Shown: piece after piece, positions 1 to 9,615 of the stretch | Numbering within the stretch: the stretch's first letter is position 1 | Layout of the letters: every line of letters begins with the position of its first letter | DNA from: Cercophora sp. LCS_1 | Lineage: Eukaryota; Ascomycota; Sordariomycetes; Sordariales; Lasiosphaeriaceae | Reading direction: 5' to 3' | NCBI GenBank assembly: GCA_036250225.1 | Contig: JAPZLL010000019.1 | Location: 496,001 to 560,000 of the forward strand | Length of the DNA: 64,000 bases | Notes under the pieces: model-generated | Database searches by the model: none | What the model was told of the DNA's origin: nothing | What the model saw: the letters and a program-made list of their open reading frames with translations, nothing else | Position numbers and translations under genes: made by a program

Positions 1-228
1 TTTCTATCCGCTCATCCTCCAAGCAGCATCAGCCGAATTCAGTGTGCAGATTTTTCTGTCGTCAACTTGCCTAGGTAGGTAGTTGTGTATACTATTACCC
101 GTACAAAGGAAGGGCACCTACCCTGCCTCCCCTTGTCATTGATGTAGGACGACAGCGTCATCATAGCCATAATGTGTCCTTCGGGCTGCCTGGAAAAGTC
201 TTTCCACCGGTGGTTTATGGCTATCCTT

Positions 229-230
<2 letters not shown>

Positions 231-264
<34 letters not shown>
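231..264. repeat. (CAT)n trinucleotide microsatellite
   Basis: About eleven uninterrupted CAT units are visible. Depending on frame they give short His, Ile or Met runs in overlapping open frames, none of which looks like a real protein. A simple sequence repeat is the best reading. Confidence 0.9.
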
Positions 265-1260
265 GTTGGCGCTCCCAAGACCTCCCATTCGGGATTTCCT
301 CCTTCAAGCAGAGAATCATCTCAACAAGAGACGGATCCTCCGGCAGGTCTACCAACACTCCCTTCCCAAATCGAAAATTGCCACCATCACGAATAACGCG
401 CACAATACTAAGGTCGAGTTAGTAACAAACCTGGCTAATGAAACCACCTTCATTGATAATCTCGAAATACTCCTTCGCAGCTGACGCGTAGGGAATTCGG
501 CCTCGAAGACTATAAAAGTAAATATATAAATTGATACATTCCTTTTGAGGCAGATATTAATTTAACTTACTTTGAATATATACCGGGACAGAAAAGTAAA
601 CTCCCCCATCCAAAGACCTGGTACGGAGCGTACGGGATATGCGCGTCGTGTGTGAGGTTTGAGAACTTTGCTGGGTCCAGGTTAACTCGCTTGCAAAAGC
701 GCAGTCTTGGCAAGGGCTACGAGTGTTTGGCCTTTGCTCGGCTTTGGCAAATTCAGCCATTGTTCGACTTGCTTGCTGTGGCTGTCCATATTGTGCAGGC
801 ACTCGCGAACGGTGATCCAGTTCTTGACAAGCTCTACGAGCCAGCTGTTGCGCATGGCCGCCCGAATTGGTACCTCAGCTTCGGAAACGGCAAGATTGCT
901 GCTATTGGTATATAAACCTCGGAGGACAATTGGCGTATCGGCGTTTTGTGCAATCTCATTTGCTGCACGAGGTCCATTCCAGGTGTTGCCTCTGGAAACG
1001 ATCTGACGAATCCTCTCCGGTGTTGAACATAACATGTCAACAAAAAAGGTTTCGAACAATCTTCTCGGCGTCGTTACATCTCAGGCCATGACTTGCATGG
1101 TGTTGTTCTTGCGGACGCTGATCTGTGTATTGCACCTTGGGGTTGTAGATAGGCTTTATAGCAAATCTCACTGACACCCTCAGCCCCTTTCTTCACACGC
1201 TGTCAAGCGAGGTGGTGTGTACGGAAAAAGAGTCCGACCCCCATCCGGACTGTTCAAAAA

Positions 1261-1470
1261 GCCATACATACACTGAAATTTTCAACACAGCATCAAATGG
1301 CTTCGGGGCATTGTTCTTTTCCCGATAGCCATACAAATCAAACAGCTTCAGGGCATCATTGCTTTCCCACTAGGCATATAATTCTACTTCCAACAAAACA
1401 TCAAACGGCTCCAAGGCGTGATTGTTTTCTTGATGGGCGCATGATACTATTTCCAGCACAGAATATTATG
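1261..1470. repeat. degenerate tandem repeat, three to four units
   Basis: The phrase ATCAAAYRGCTYCRRGGC recurs at about 1292, 1337 and 1400. Each copy is followed by a related CATTGTTTTCCC-type segment and a GGCATA..A..TTCCAACA-type spacer, which is shortened between the first two copies. A partial spacer also precedes the first copy. Spacing is 45 then 63 bases, and units differ at many positions, so this is an old, mutated tandem duplication. Confidence 0.6.
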
Positions 1471-3458
1471 TTTGGAGGCATGTGAAATATCTTCGATGCT
1501 TCGGAAACCATTTTTGAGCCCTTTTTATGACGGTATATTCCCTCGGGTTTTTTAGGATATGGATTTTACTGTGCAATGCGAGCTTGGTAACCTGACTCTT
1601 TCTGCACACTACTTGCCTGTCTCCCATCCTCTCAACCAAAGACCTCAAGAGCCCAGAATCAAGCGAAAGGCCAACATTGGAAACAACCTTTCCCAACGGA
1701 TGACGATCAAGATTGATTCAAATCCACAACCTCGACGTATTTGCATCCACGTCCATCAGAAGACATGTCCTTCACTGCCCGCCAGTATGACAGGTTCTAG
1801 CGCCTCTCTGCCAATAACCCAAACGTCACCAACGCCCCATGAATACATACACCCCATTGCCCCGACATGGGAACCCCTTCCCTCTGACATCATCAAGTCG
1901 CCAGTTATTTTCTTCCATGGCTCCCAGCCATGGATGGTCTGGTGGTCGGGTTTGTCTGCAAAAGCATCAACAACATTCCGTGTGTACCTAAACTATTCAG
2001 TGGCCAGTCTGGCCAAGTAGGCCAAGTACCGTATTGAGTACTGGCTTCAGTGGTTGATAGGAGAGCAAGGCTGGCTGGCTGGGACTGGCTGGGAAGTCTT
2101 TTGCGATATAGCTATCAGAATCAGGTTGACGTCGCTTCAACTAGTCTAAACCGGTACGTTAAATTATACTATGCATCAATATAAAACCACATTGCCTTTT
2201 CAATGAAATCTCCAGGGCATACCAGTATTAACTGAAGCATTTGATATCGTACGTACCCCTTTCCATTGTGTGAGTATCCCTTCAACTTTCTGCGTGTGCC
2301 GTTCGTTTCATCAATTTGTTAGCCTCTCAACGCGGCGCATTTCTCCAAACGTGCTAGAGCAATGGGAACTCAACATCTTTTGAGCAGTCAATGTGCCCGC
2401 TCCCTAGCAGTGCCGCGGCATGGAACAAACCAGTCCCACCAGGCAGGGGCACTTCCAGCTTGGCCCTTGTCAAACAGCAAGCTCATGGCCTCGTCGAGAT
2501 GGCTCACCGCCAGCCCTGTCAATCTTCACCCGGTGACGTCTCCTGAATCCCCACTCCGGTGGAGACAACACCATCTCCGGCCCGCCTAAGCTAAGGGTGC
2601 TTGAGTCTCCCGAAAATCAAAGACCCACGAGGCCAGCCTTGCATCGTCCTTCGTCATCCAGCCTTACCAGCGTCTTCGACGAGAACAAAAAAAAAAAAAA
2701 GGCCCTCACTTGGGCTGAATCTCGCCTCCACAACCAGCTCACCCATCTAGCCAGCAAACCCACACACACTTTGTAAAACCCATAAAATGCCCCATCACCA
2801 TCCACAAATCGCAACGCACAAACAAGCCTCGCTAACCTAGCGCTACAACATCACTAGCTCAGCTTCGCCCAGCCGAACCCAGCGCGCCGGTGCCACCCCG
2901 CACCTCGTCCAACCGCAAGGTAGCCAGCTCGTCGCGAACTGCTCGGCCATGCCCCTTTTGCTCGATTATCGATCCGCCACCCGGACTTCCCCCAATCCCT
3001 CTGTTTTAACTGGTAGCCTTGCGGACCGAGGGTGTCATCGCGCCGCTACTTGACACAATCTCCGGCAGTCAGTCGCTGTTGGCTGTGTGTTCTAAACTGT
3101 TAGGGCGATGTGCTAAACGGCGCCGGTGGGACCGCGATCGTCACTTGAGCGATGTTTGTTGTGGGGGACGCAGTCACGGGGGAGGTTCCCAGAACGGGGT
3201 CGCCGGGTTTTAGAGGCGTATGCCCATAACTCGTTGAAGAGGAGCCATTATCGATCATGGCTGTCGTTTTTTTGTCAAGCGGGGAACGCCATTCTGCATT
3301 GTGGCGTCAAGAATGTCGTCGGGGCTTTTGGCTGTCAGTGGTCGACTAGACTCCCCGTTTAACCTCGTCAGGGTTGGCGTTTAGGTGGTGGCTTCAGCAC
3401 TGTGTTGGGTGTATAAGAACCAACACCTCCCTTTTCTCGTGGACCCCAGGTTCTGGCC

Positions 3459-3475
3459 TTTTTTTTTTTTTTTTT
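3459..3475 (+). repeat. 17-base T tract
   Basis: This is an uninterrupted run of T ending 29 bases before the ATG of the small ORF at 3505. Pyrimidine tracts just upstream of start codons are common in fungal promoters and leaders, so it may belong to that gene. Confidence 0.6.
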
Positions 3476-3504
3476 CATCCATCAATATTTGCTCCTCGGC
3501 CAAG

Positions 3505-3732
3505 ATGACACAGCAACCGGAATTTGGCATTGAAAAGGAGGCTGGCGAGGCCCAGGGAGAACGTTTATCACTGCGACAGGCTCTCTCTCGGATGTGGAAG
3601 TCAAAGGATCCAGAACCGACTCCGACTCCGACTCCCGAAAAGAAATACTTCCACGTCCCGACACACGCCGCTATGGACCACCTGAAGACGACGTCGACTC
3701 GAGAGATGCAGAAGGCAAACGAGATCCTGTGA
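3505..3732 (+). CDS. small putative fungal protein (75 aa)
   Basis: A single-exon frame of 76 codons starts at an ATG with A at -3. The protein has an acidic N-terminus, a short Leu/Arg helix-like part (LRQALSRMWKS, about residues 23-33), a TPTPTP linker, and a C-terminal part with KKYFHVPTHAAMDHL and a closing EMQKANEIL. The K-Y-x-H-V-P-T-H-A-A pattern resembles short uncharacterised ascomycete proteins I have a vague memory of, but I cannot name a family or function. No signal peptide or membrane segment is visible. An upstream in-frame ATG at 3385 would add 40 residues read through the T tract, which is unlikely. It could still be a chance ORF. Confidence 0.4.
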   Translation: MTQQPEFGIEKEAGEAQGERLSLRQALSRMWKSKDPEPTPTPTPEKKYFHVPTHAAMDHLKTTSTREMQKANEIL

Positions 3733-6397
3733 TTCCCACCAGGGCTGGGTCATGCGAATTCGAAGCTCGCCAAAGTTCGGTGATCGCACAGAAGTCAACC
3801 AAAGAATGCAATTGGGGGTCAGAAGGAATCAGCACTTGCTGTAGCGGAGATGTAATACTGTCGACATCCACAACGATACCCCTTTTTGATAAACAAGACG
3901 GGTACTATGGGGACAGAGGGAAGGGATTGATTATTCGCAACCGGCTCCGGGTTCGCTTATCGCCACAGGTTTGTGAGAGGAACGGTAGCAAGGAGTTATG
4001 GCGTTCGTGCTCGAGTAAATGGAATGTGTGTAGTTGGCACAGGCGGCCACAACGGGAACGACACGGCTTCAGGGGAACGAGCCAGGACAGAGCCAAAGGT
4101 TGACCTCCTAGTGCTCAGTGCCATCGGCGCTTGCCAAACGTTCTTGGTTCGTGCTGGGCTGGGGAACAGGCTCGACTGGGTAGTTGTCTAATTACACGTG
4201 AGAATGTCAGTCACGATCCCTCGATTCGTTGGGAAGGTTTTGCCAGCCCGATCCATTTTGGAGTCAAGACTAGTCGGAGCGCCAGTCACAATCTTGGGCT
4301 CAATGGAAAGCGCTTCCCACAACTTGGTCCCCCTGAGGCTCCAGTGACACGCTGAGCTGCACGCGGGTATGAACCTGGCTGGAGAAACAGAGACGTCCGT
4401 TATCTACTCACCCTCCACCTCACCAGCCTTGCTTCCCTCGTCATCTCCACGTTGCCCTGGCTGGCTGTCTGCATCGGTCTTCAGAAAGACCCGGAATTGG
4501 TGCTTATGTGACATGATGGGTAAATACAGGCTCGGTTCTGTCGCGAAGTGTGGTCAGCAGGATCGCGGTGGGCCAGCGGTTGTTGATGTCCAACGGGGTT
4601 CGGAACCCGAGAGTCACATCGACAATACATAGTTGGCAACCGCAAAGTCACCTTCCTACCCACGCGAAAGGTCAGTGCATTTCCAGATCGTGATCATGAT
4701 CGTGATCCACTTGACGGCGAACACGGTATGCCCAATCCCACATGGCAGGGAATAGGGCGAGATAGAAACCTGGGTGACGGCGTGGCGGAGCCTTGGGAGA
4801 GGACGCTCCAAAATAGACGGGTTTGGTTGGCTGAGGCGCCTGGATAAATGCGGCATCGCGGCAGTCACCCTCGAGAGTGGTCGCGATGACACTCGAGGGA
4901 GGGTTGGCAATTAAACAAAAGAAGACCCAGCTCCAGCAGCAATTTGGCCGTGGCTCAATTTATCGGCAAAGCGTCGGTGTCCCGGTCTCCGTGGTGCGAG
5001 CCTCGAGGATCGAGGCGTTGACGCGGGACCGGGGCCTGGATCGACGGCCGCTGCTGCTTGGGAACTGAGGAGGGACCAATCTTTGTTGATTTGGGACCCA
5101 AGGCACCAGAATTTGAGTTTCAGGTCCCTAGGGATGGAAGGCGCACTGGACCTGCCGAGGCTGAAAGTTGAGATGAAGAAGCTGCAAAGGGCCGGCACCT
5201 GAGGAAGTGCGGCGTTAAGATTCTGCAGTCTACCCTTTGCTCTCCCTAACACCTGGTGACAAACTCACGTCAACACAACACCACAGCCTCGTCCCCCGTC
5301 ATGCCACGCGATCGACGCATCTCGTCAGCTCTCAATCTGGTTCTCCGCACAACGGAAGACAAGGGAAGGATGGCCCAGGCCAGCTGCTGGCCCGTTAAAC
5401 GCCACATCGTGCCTCCCACGCCGCACAGCAAAACCTCCGACCAGCACAGGCGTATCACAAATGCACCCCTTATCGAATGGTCTCATCACTCTCCTGATGT
5501 CACGCATCTGATGTGAAGAGGCTGGTCTACGTGCGACATCGAATGCGGCACGCCACCCGTGTTTTCAGCTTCAAGTGCATGGCAGGTGTCTTTGCTCAGC
5601 TTCCTCAAACTTGAGAGGACCTCTCCGACATCGTGTATTCTTGTGTGACCGAGAGCCAGCCTGAAGGACTCGTGTTGGTTTCCCGTTACCGTCCTTGTGC
5701 AACGTTCACTAAGACATCTGCCTGCCATGAACGGTTCCACGCTCACACTCACTCAGCAGCGACTAACGCTCTCGCCGCTCGCTTTTTCGGCCATTGGGGT
5801 GCGAGGGTGGCATTGGGGTCCGACAGAGACGCGAGCTTGGGGCGCAAATAGCAACTCGCTAGCAACCGACCCAATGGCGGTAAAATGGACAAGAGGGTGC
5901 CATCCCATCTGCCGCATACCACCCCGGCGACCCAGAGAACCTCGCCTCGCTGCCCCACGCCAACTCTCTGGCTGCTCAGCATCTGGTCCAATGTGCAATC
6001 ATGCAAGGCCTTCTGCCAGCGCCACACTCGGCGAATAGGCCAGACTGCCTATACTTGGCTTGGTGTTCCTCCCGACCGTCCATCCAGCGCATCACGTTGT
6101 CAGAATGGCCTTGTTGCCGCAGAGCGCCTGCATTCCCGGGCGTGGAGTAGCATTCCGTCATCACCGCCGCCGCCGTGTGCCGTAGGGTTATTACTCTCTG
6201 CTGCCCTGCCCCTATAGTGTCCAGCCCGTTCCCAGTGCCTGATTCACCCTGTGCTCCTGACTGACACTAGACATTGATCATGAGGCTGTCTCGCTCGAGA
6301 TAGCGTGCAACCTGATCTTGCTGCCATATATGCATACCATGTGCCACTAGGCTGGCCTCTTCTTTCCTCTCAGTAGCGAACTCGGGTCCGCGGCACC
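3733..6397. other. long intergenic / leader region
   Basis: These 2.7 kb contain many overlapping open frames of 60-113 codons on both strands, none with family-like sequence. I see no tRNA, transposase or terminal repeats. The part nearest 6398 is probably promoter and leader of the 742-aa gene. Confidence 0.5.
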
Positions 6398-8626
6398 ATG
6401 TTCAGGCCAAGCTTCAGCATCCGGAGGCTGATATCACAACGGAAGCACGACGGCGTCGAGGGCGACGATGGACTCTACATCACCAACGAAAAGGCGGACG
6501 GCGGCAGATCGAGCAAGGAGTTTAAGAACAAGACATGGCCGAAAGGGACGAGGAAGGGCCCAATACCCACCATCGACATTCGCCGGTCCGAGGACATCCA
6601 CAGGATAGTTGTTCTGCCACCGCTACCGGATACGCCAAAGTCTTGGGCCGGTTCGCTTGGCAGTTATGAGAACGACAGCAGCTTCATCAGTCCCCGAACA
6701 TCACCAGTCCCACCCACAGGGTTCAGGACACCAACCCGAACACCCCAGAGGAGTCCTCTCCTCGCGCCCCAGCAACTCGAGTCTCCCCAGCGTGCCCGGA
6801 GCAAAAGTTCTCCATCAACCGCGGCCCCTTTCCTACTCCTTTCGCCGCCTTCCTCCCCTTGGTTTCAACAAGGGGCACCACCTCGAGATGACTTTTCCCC
6901 TGACAGTCCTACTACGCCGTGGAGTCCCGCCGAGCCCCTGTTTCCACGCATCCAGACGGTTAACCGACCACCATCGATGAAATGGACTTTTGACAACTGG
7001 GAGCCAAACAAGGCGGAGCTTGGAAACTCGACAGTATACTTTGAGGATATTGAACGCCTCATCAACGAGACCGAAGAAGCCTTTCGTCTTCGACACTCCC
7101 GCTCCACAAAACGACCATCAATTCGGGTATCCGTTGCTGATACAATCCGGTCCCCGGTGTCGGTGGAGCGGACGTCGCTGGCACGGAGGACGTCACAAAG
7201 GAGCAGCCACTCCTCGACTGGCTCAGCAAAATCGCAAACAAAGGACCCCTTGATGGTGCCGAGGTTAGCAACACCAAACAGGGTATCCTCGCTGTCCAAG
7301 ACAAAGAACGGACGGCTCAAGAAGACCAATGGCCGACCACGTGCGCCTCCCGCTGCACCAGTCTCAACATGGACAGCCTCGCCAACGTCCAAATGGTCGA
7401 GTGCCAAAGGCCTCTTTGCCATCCGCCTTTTCAACCGGCTCGAGGTGGATGAGATGCTGCCGGAGAGCGTCCTGCATGAGATTAGGATGAGCCGAGCAAC
7501 ACAAGCACGACTAGCACGAGAAGCCGCCGAAGCGGAAACCGAGTCCGACAGCGACACAAGTCCAACCGACTCGGAGACCTTTGACTTTGAAGACTTCCCC
7601 CAGCCGCCCTCTCGAAACGTCAGCATGCCGTGGACCAAACAGGACTCCGACACTCCCCGCTCATCAACGTCGAGCCACGTCGAACCCGACGCGCAGAAGC
7701 AGCAGCCCCCAACCCATGCCATCCCCCCACCACCCCTTGATCCTCCTCCTCCGCCGCCACCTGTCAGCGACCAGCTCAAGCCAGCACCTCTTCCCATCCC
7801 ATCCAGATCTCCCCACCGCCGCACCAACCGACCACCCCTCCCGACCATCCCCGAAACAGCCATTTTGTCCCCAACTTCGCGATTGCATCCAACCGCAACG
7901 TCGGATTACATCTTCCTCCCTTCGACCAATTACACCCTCACACACCCACATTTCCGCCAAGGCCCTATTCGTCTTTCTCGAGCAGACCTCCCCATCACCA
8001 AGCTTGCGACGGCCATTGACGACACCCTTGATTGGACTGCATTCCAAATGGCCATCCTCGGCGGAGCTGGTGATTTCTTTGGCGAGTCAACAGACTACTC
8101 CAAGCCATCGGACGGGGAAATACTCGAAGGCGATGAGATTGCGCGGTGGTTCGGGGAGTTTGACGTCCCCGTGGGCGATATGGTTGGTGTCGAGGAGGCT
8201 CGAGAACGGGGAGAAATGAGGGAGATGAGAGAGGTGAAAATGCCGGTGGTTGTCGTTACGAGGCCGACGGGTTTGGGCCTGGGCCTGGGCCTGGGGCTAG
8301 GGGTCGAGTTGGAGGGGAGCGGGGTTAGGGTTCCGCCTAGGGGTTCGAGTTTATTAGGGGGGTTAGTGTTGCCCGGAGGGATAGGGGCTGGGCAGGAGGG
8401 AGTGGGCTGCGGGCTGGGGTGGATGCTAGATGGTAAAACCACGGAAGAAAAGAGAGGGAGCTTGGAGAGTTTGCCGCAGAGTCCGATGCTGGATCTGGTA
8501 GTTAGCCACGGCGTGGATGGCGCAAATGTGGTGCCAATGGGGTTTAATCTGGGACATGACCTAGGCGACTTTTTGCGGTGGGAAGCCGAAGTTTTCGGCG
8601 GAGAGTACAAAGAGATGGAAGAGTGA
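6398..8626 (+). CDS. large proline/serine-rich disordered fungal protein (742 aa)
   Basis: A single uninterrupted exon has a strong start context (CACCATGT). I do not recognise a catalytic domain. The first 340 residues are basic and Ser/Pro/Arg rich with many SP and TP dipeptides, as in phosphorylated scaffold proteins. Around residues 345-375 is a more ordered stretch (WSSAKGLFAIRLFNRLEVDE), followed by an acidic Ser/Asp/Glu patch and a proline run (PPPPLDPPPPPPPVSD). A second ordered part follows near residues 505-560 (ITKLATAIDDTLDWTAFQMA). The C-terminal 130 residues are Gly/Leu rich, including a GL dipeptide repeat. No signal peptide or membrane helix is apparent. The long antisense ORF is a codon-bias shadow. 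The function is unknown. It may be cytoskeletal or signalling related, but that is only a guess from composition. Confidence 0.8.
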   Translation: MFRPSFSIRRLISQRKHDGVEGDDGLYITNEKADGGRSSKEFKNKTWPKGTRKGPIPTIDIRRSEDIHRIVVLPPLPDTPKSWAGSLGSYENDSSFISPRTSPVPPTGFRTPTRTPQRSPLLAPQQLESPQRARSKSSPSTAAPFLLLSPPSSPWFQQGAPPRDDFSPDSPTTPWSPAEPLFPRIQTVNRPPSMKWTFDNWEPNKAELGNSTVYFEDIERLINETEEAFRLRHSRSTKRPSIRVSVADTIRSPVSVERTSLARRTSQRSSHSSTGSAKSQTKDPLMVPRLATPNRVSSLSKTKNGRLKKTNGRPRAPPAAPVSTWTASPTSKWSSAKGLFAIRLFNRLEVDEMLPESVLHEIRMSRATQARLAREAAEAETESDSDTSPTDSETFDFEDFPQPPSRNVSMPWTKQDSDTPRSSTSSHVEPDAQKQQPPTHAIPPPPLDPPPPPPPVSDQLKPAPLPIPSRSPHRRTNRPPLPTIPETAILSPTSRLHPTATSDYIFLPSTNYTLTHPHFRQGPIRLSRADLPITKLATAIDDTLDWTAFQMAILGGAGDFFGESTDYSKPSDGEILEGDEIARWFGEFDVPVGDMVGVEEARERGEMREMREVKMPVVVVTRPTGLGLGLGLGLGVELEGSGVRVPPRGSSLLGGLVLPGGIGAGQEGVGCGLGWMLDGKTTEEKRGSLESLPQSPMLDLVVSHGVDGANVVPMGFNLGHDLGDFLRWEAEVFGGEYKEMEE
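8269..8301 (+). repeat. in-frame GGGCCT hexamer repeat
   Basis: Three perfect GGGCCT units at 8275-8292, plus imperfect flanks, encode alternating Gly-Leu residues inside the 742-aa protein. Hexamer copy number is likely to vary between strains without breaking the frame. Confidence 0.8.
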
Positions 8627-8941
8627 GCTTGTATCATGTGTTTATATGAGGGATGAATTATTTGGAGTTTTTGTAAATAAGATGGACATGGGATGGCGTC
8701 GGTATATAAATCAACGGTCTTGGCTATTAGGTTAGTGGATGGATGGATACGTTGAAGACAATACAGTCAAAATATTTACTCATTTTTATGGAACGACAGT
8801 CCGATGCATATGCTCAACGAGAATCTCTGAAAACTGAGCAACTTAGACACCTCGTGACCGTTGCTGCAGCCAACAGCCCGACACGGGGAGATTGCTCGAT
8901 TGCGGGACCGTGATGGGATAGTAGAGAAAAAATGCAAACAC

Positions 8942-8949
8942 AAAAAAAA
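8942..8949 (-). terminator. RNA polymerase III T8 terminator
   Basis: Eight A residues on the + strand give an oligo-T run on the minus strand, 17 bases past the 3' end of the tRNA gene, the expected place and form for Pol III termination. Confidence 0.85.
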
Positions 8950-8966
8950 CAATGCAGGAACAGCTC

Positions 8967-9040
8967 TGATCGAAGCCAGGTTCGAACTGGCGACCTTTCG
9001 CGTGTGAGGCGAACGTGATAACCAACTACACCATCCGACC
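8967..9040 (-). tRNA. tRNA-Val, anticodon CAC
   Basis: A complete 74-base intronless cloverleaf is visible on the minus strand. The acceptor stem GGTCGGA pairs with TTCGATC, with two G-U pairs, before discriminator A. The D arm is GTGTAG..ATCAC. The anticodon stem TTCGC/GCGAA carries loop CTCACAC, giving anticodon CAC (reads GUG). The T arm is GCCAG-TTCGAAC-CTGGC, supplying the B box. CCA is not encoded, as is normal in eukaryotes. Confidence 0.95.
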
Positions 9041-9615
9041 TATTCCTGATTGTTGAATATCCTGTCATTTTGAGTGGTTATATCGGACAATTGCTTGTCG
9101 CAATCAAAGGGCGAATAGGGGTATCGAAGCTTGAGTTTACTGCGTGTAGTTTGATCACTCAACGGAGTGCGGTGATGCAGTTTACTGTCATTCGGAACTG
9201 CCAACGGCAACATGGTCTGCGGAACTACTACTAGTGGTCTTTACTGCTTGGGATTGATTCGGACAAGTGATTCGTCTTCTGCCGGCCCAACTGTCTTCTC
9301 CCGTCTCGGCTAGAGCCGCCAACACCCGACTCAGGAACGTCGACTTGCCGGAGTCGTTCCCTCCGCACCCCCTTGTCTCCCCTCACGACAAAGTCAACGA
9401 CAGACGAGACATTGCTGTGTAAAACACACGGGATTGTGTGACTTGAGCAGATGGAAATTCATATGCTGCGTCTTTGCACGCGGATGGGACACTGCCGAGT
9501 AAATCTGATAATGGGCAGAACAGATGCCGCTGGGTAAACCGAGTTTGGTACATAATGCAGTGGTGTCCGGTAGTGAATGGACAGGGGGCGGAATCTCAAC
9601 ACTGATGCCAACAAG
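9041..9615. other. intergenic: upstream of tRNA and GH5 gene
   Basis: No gene is visible. It serves as the 5' side of both the minus-strand tRNA and the plus-strand GH5 gene. A stretch near 9265-9420 is pyrimidine rich with GTCTCC/GTCTCG words, but I find no defined regulatory site. Confidence 0.5.

Larger units (their letters stand above)
1..3504. other. gene-poor left flank
   Basis: I see no convincing gene in these 3.5 kb. A minus-strand open frame of 125 codons at 682-1059 and a plus-strand one of 153 codons at 1559-2020 are the longest. The first reads like ordinary protein sequence (many Leu, Val, Glu and Asn, no low complexity), but I recognise no family and see no supporting splice pattern. 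It could be a relic or an orphan. The stretch also holds a CAT microsatellite, a degenerate tandem repeat and a 14-A tract at 2687-2700. Confidence 0.5.

Noticed and set aside
174..422. ORF with an eleven-His run, resembling an affinity tag
   Set aside because: It comes from the CAT microsatellite; the other frames give Ile or Met runs, and nothing else suggests vector sequence.
1559..2020. 153-codon plus-strand frame
   Set aside because: No recognisable motif, mixed codon bias and no partner exon; probably chance.
6865..7863. 332-codon open frame antisense to the 742-aa gene
   Set aside because: It is Gly/Arg/Ser rich and mirrors the C-rich third positions of the real gene; it has no family-like sequence.
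8318..8370. TTAGGG-like words
   Set aside because: Single, separated words inside coding sequence, not a tandem array, so not telomeric.
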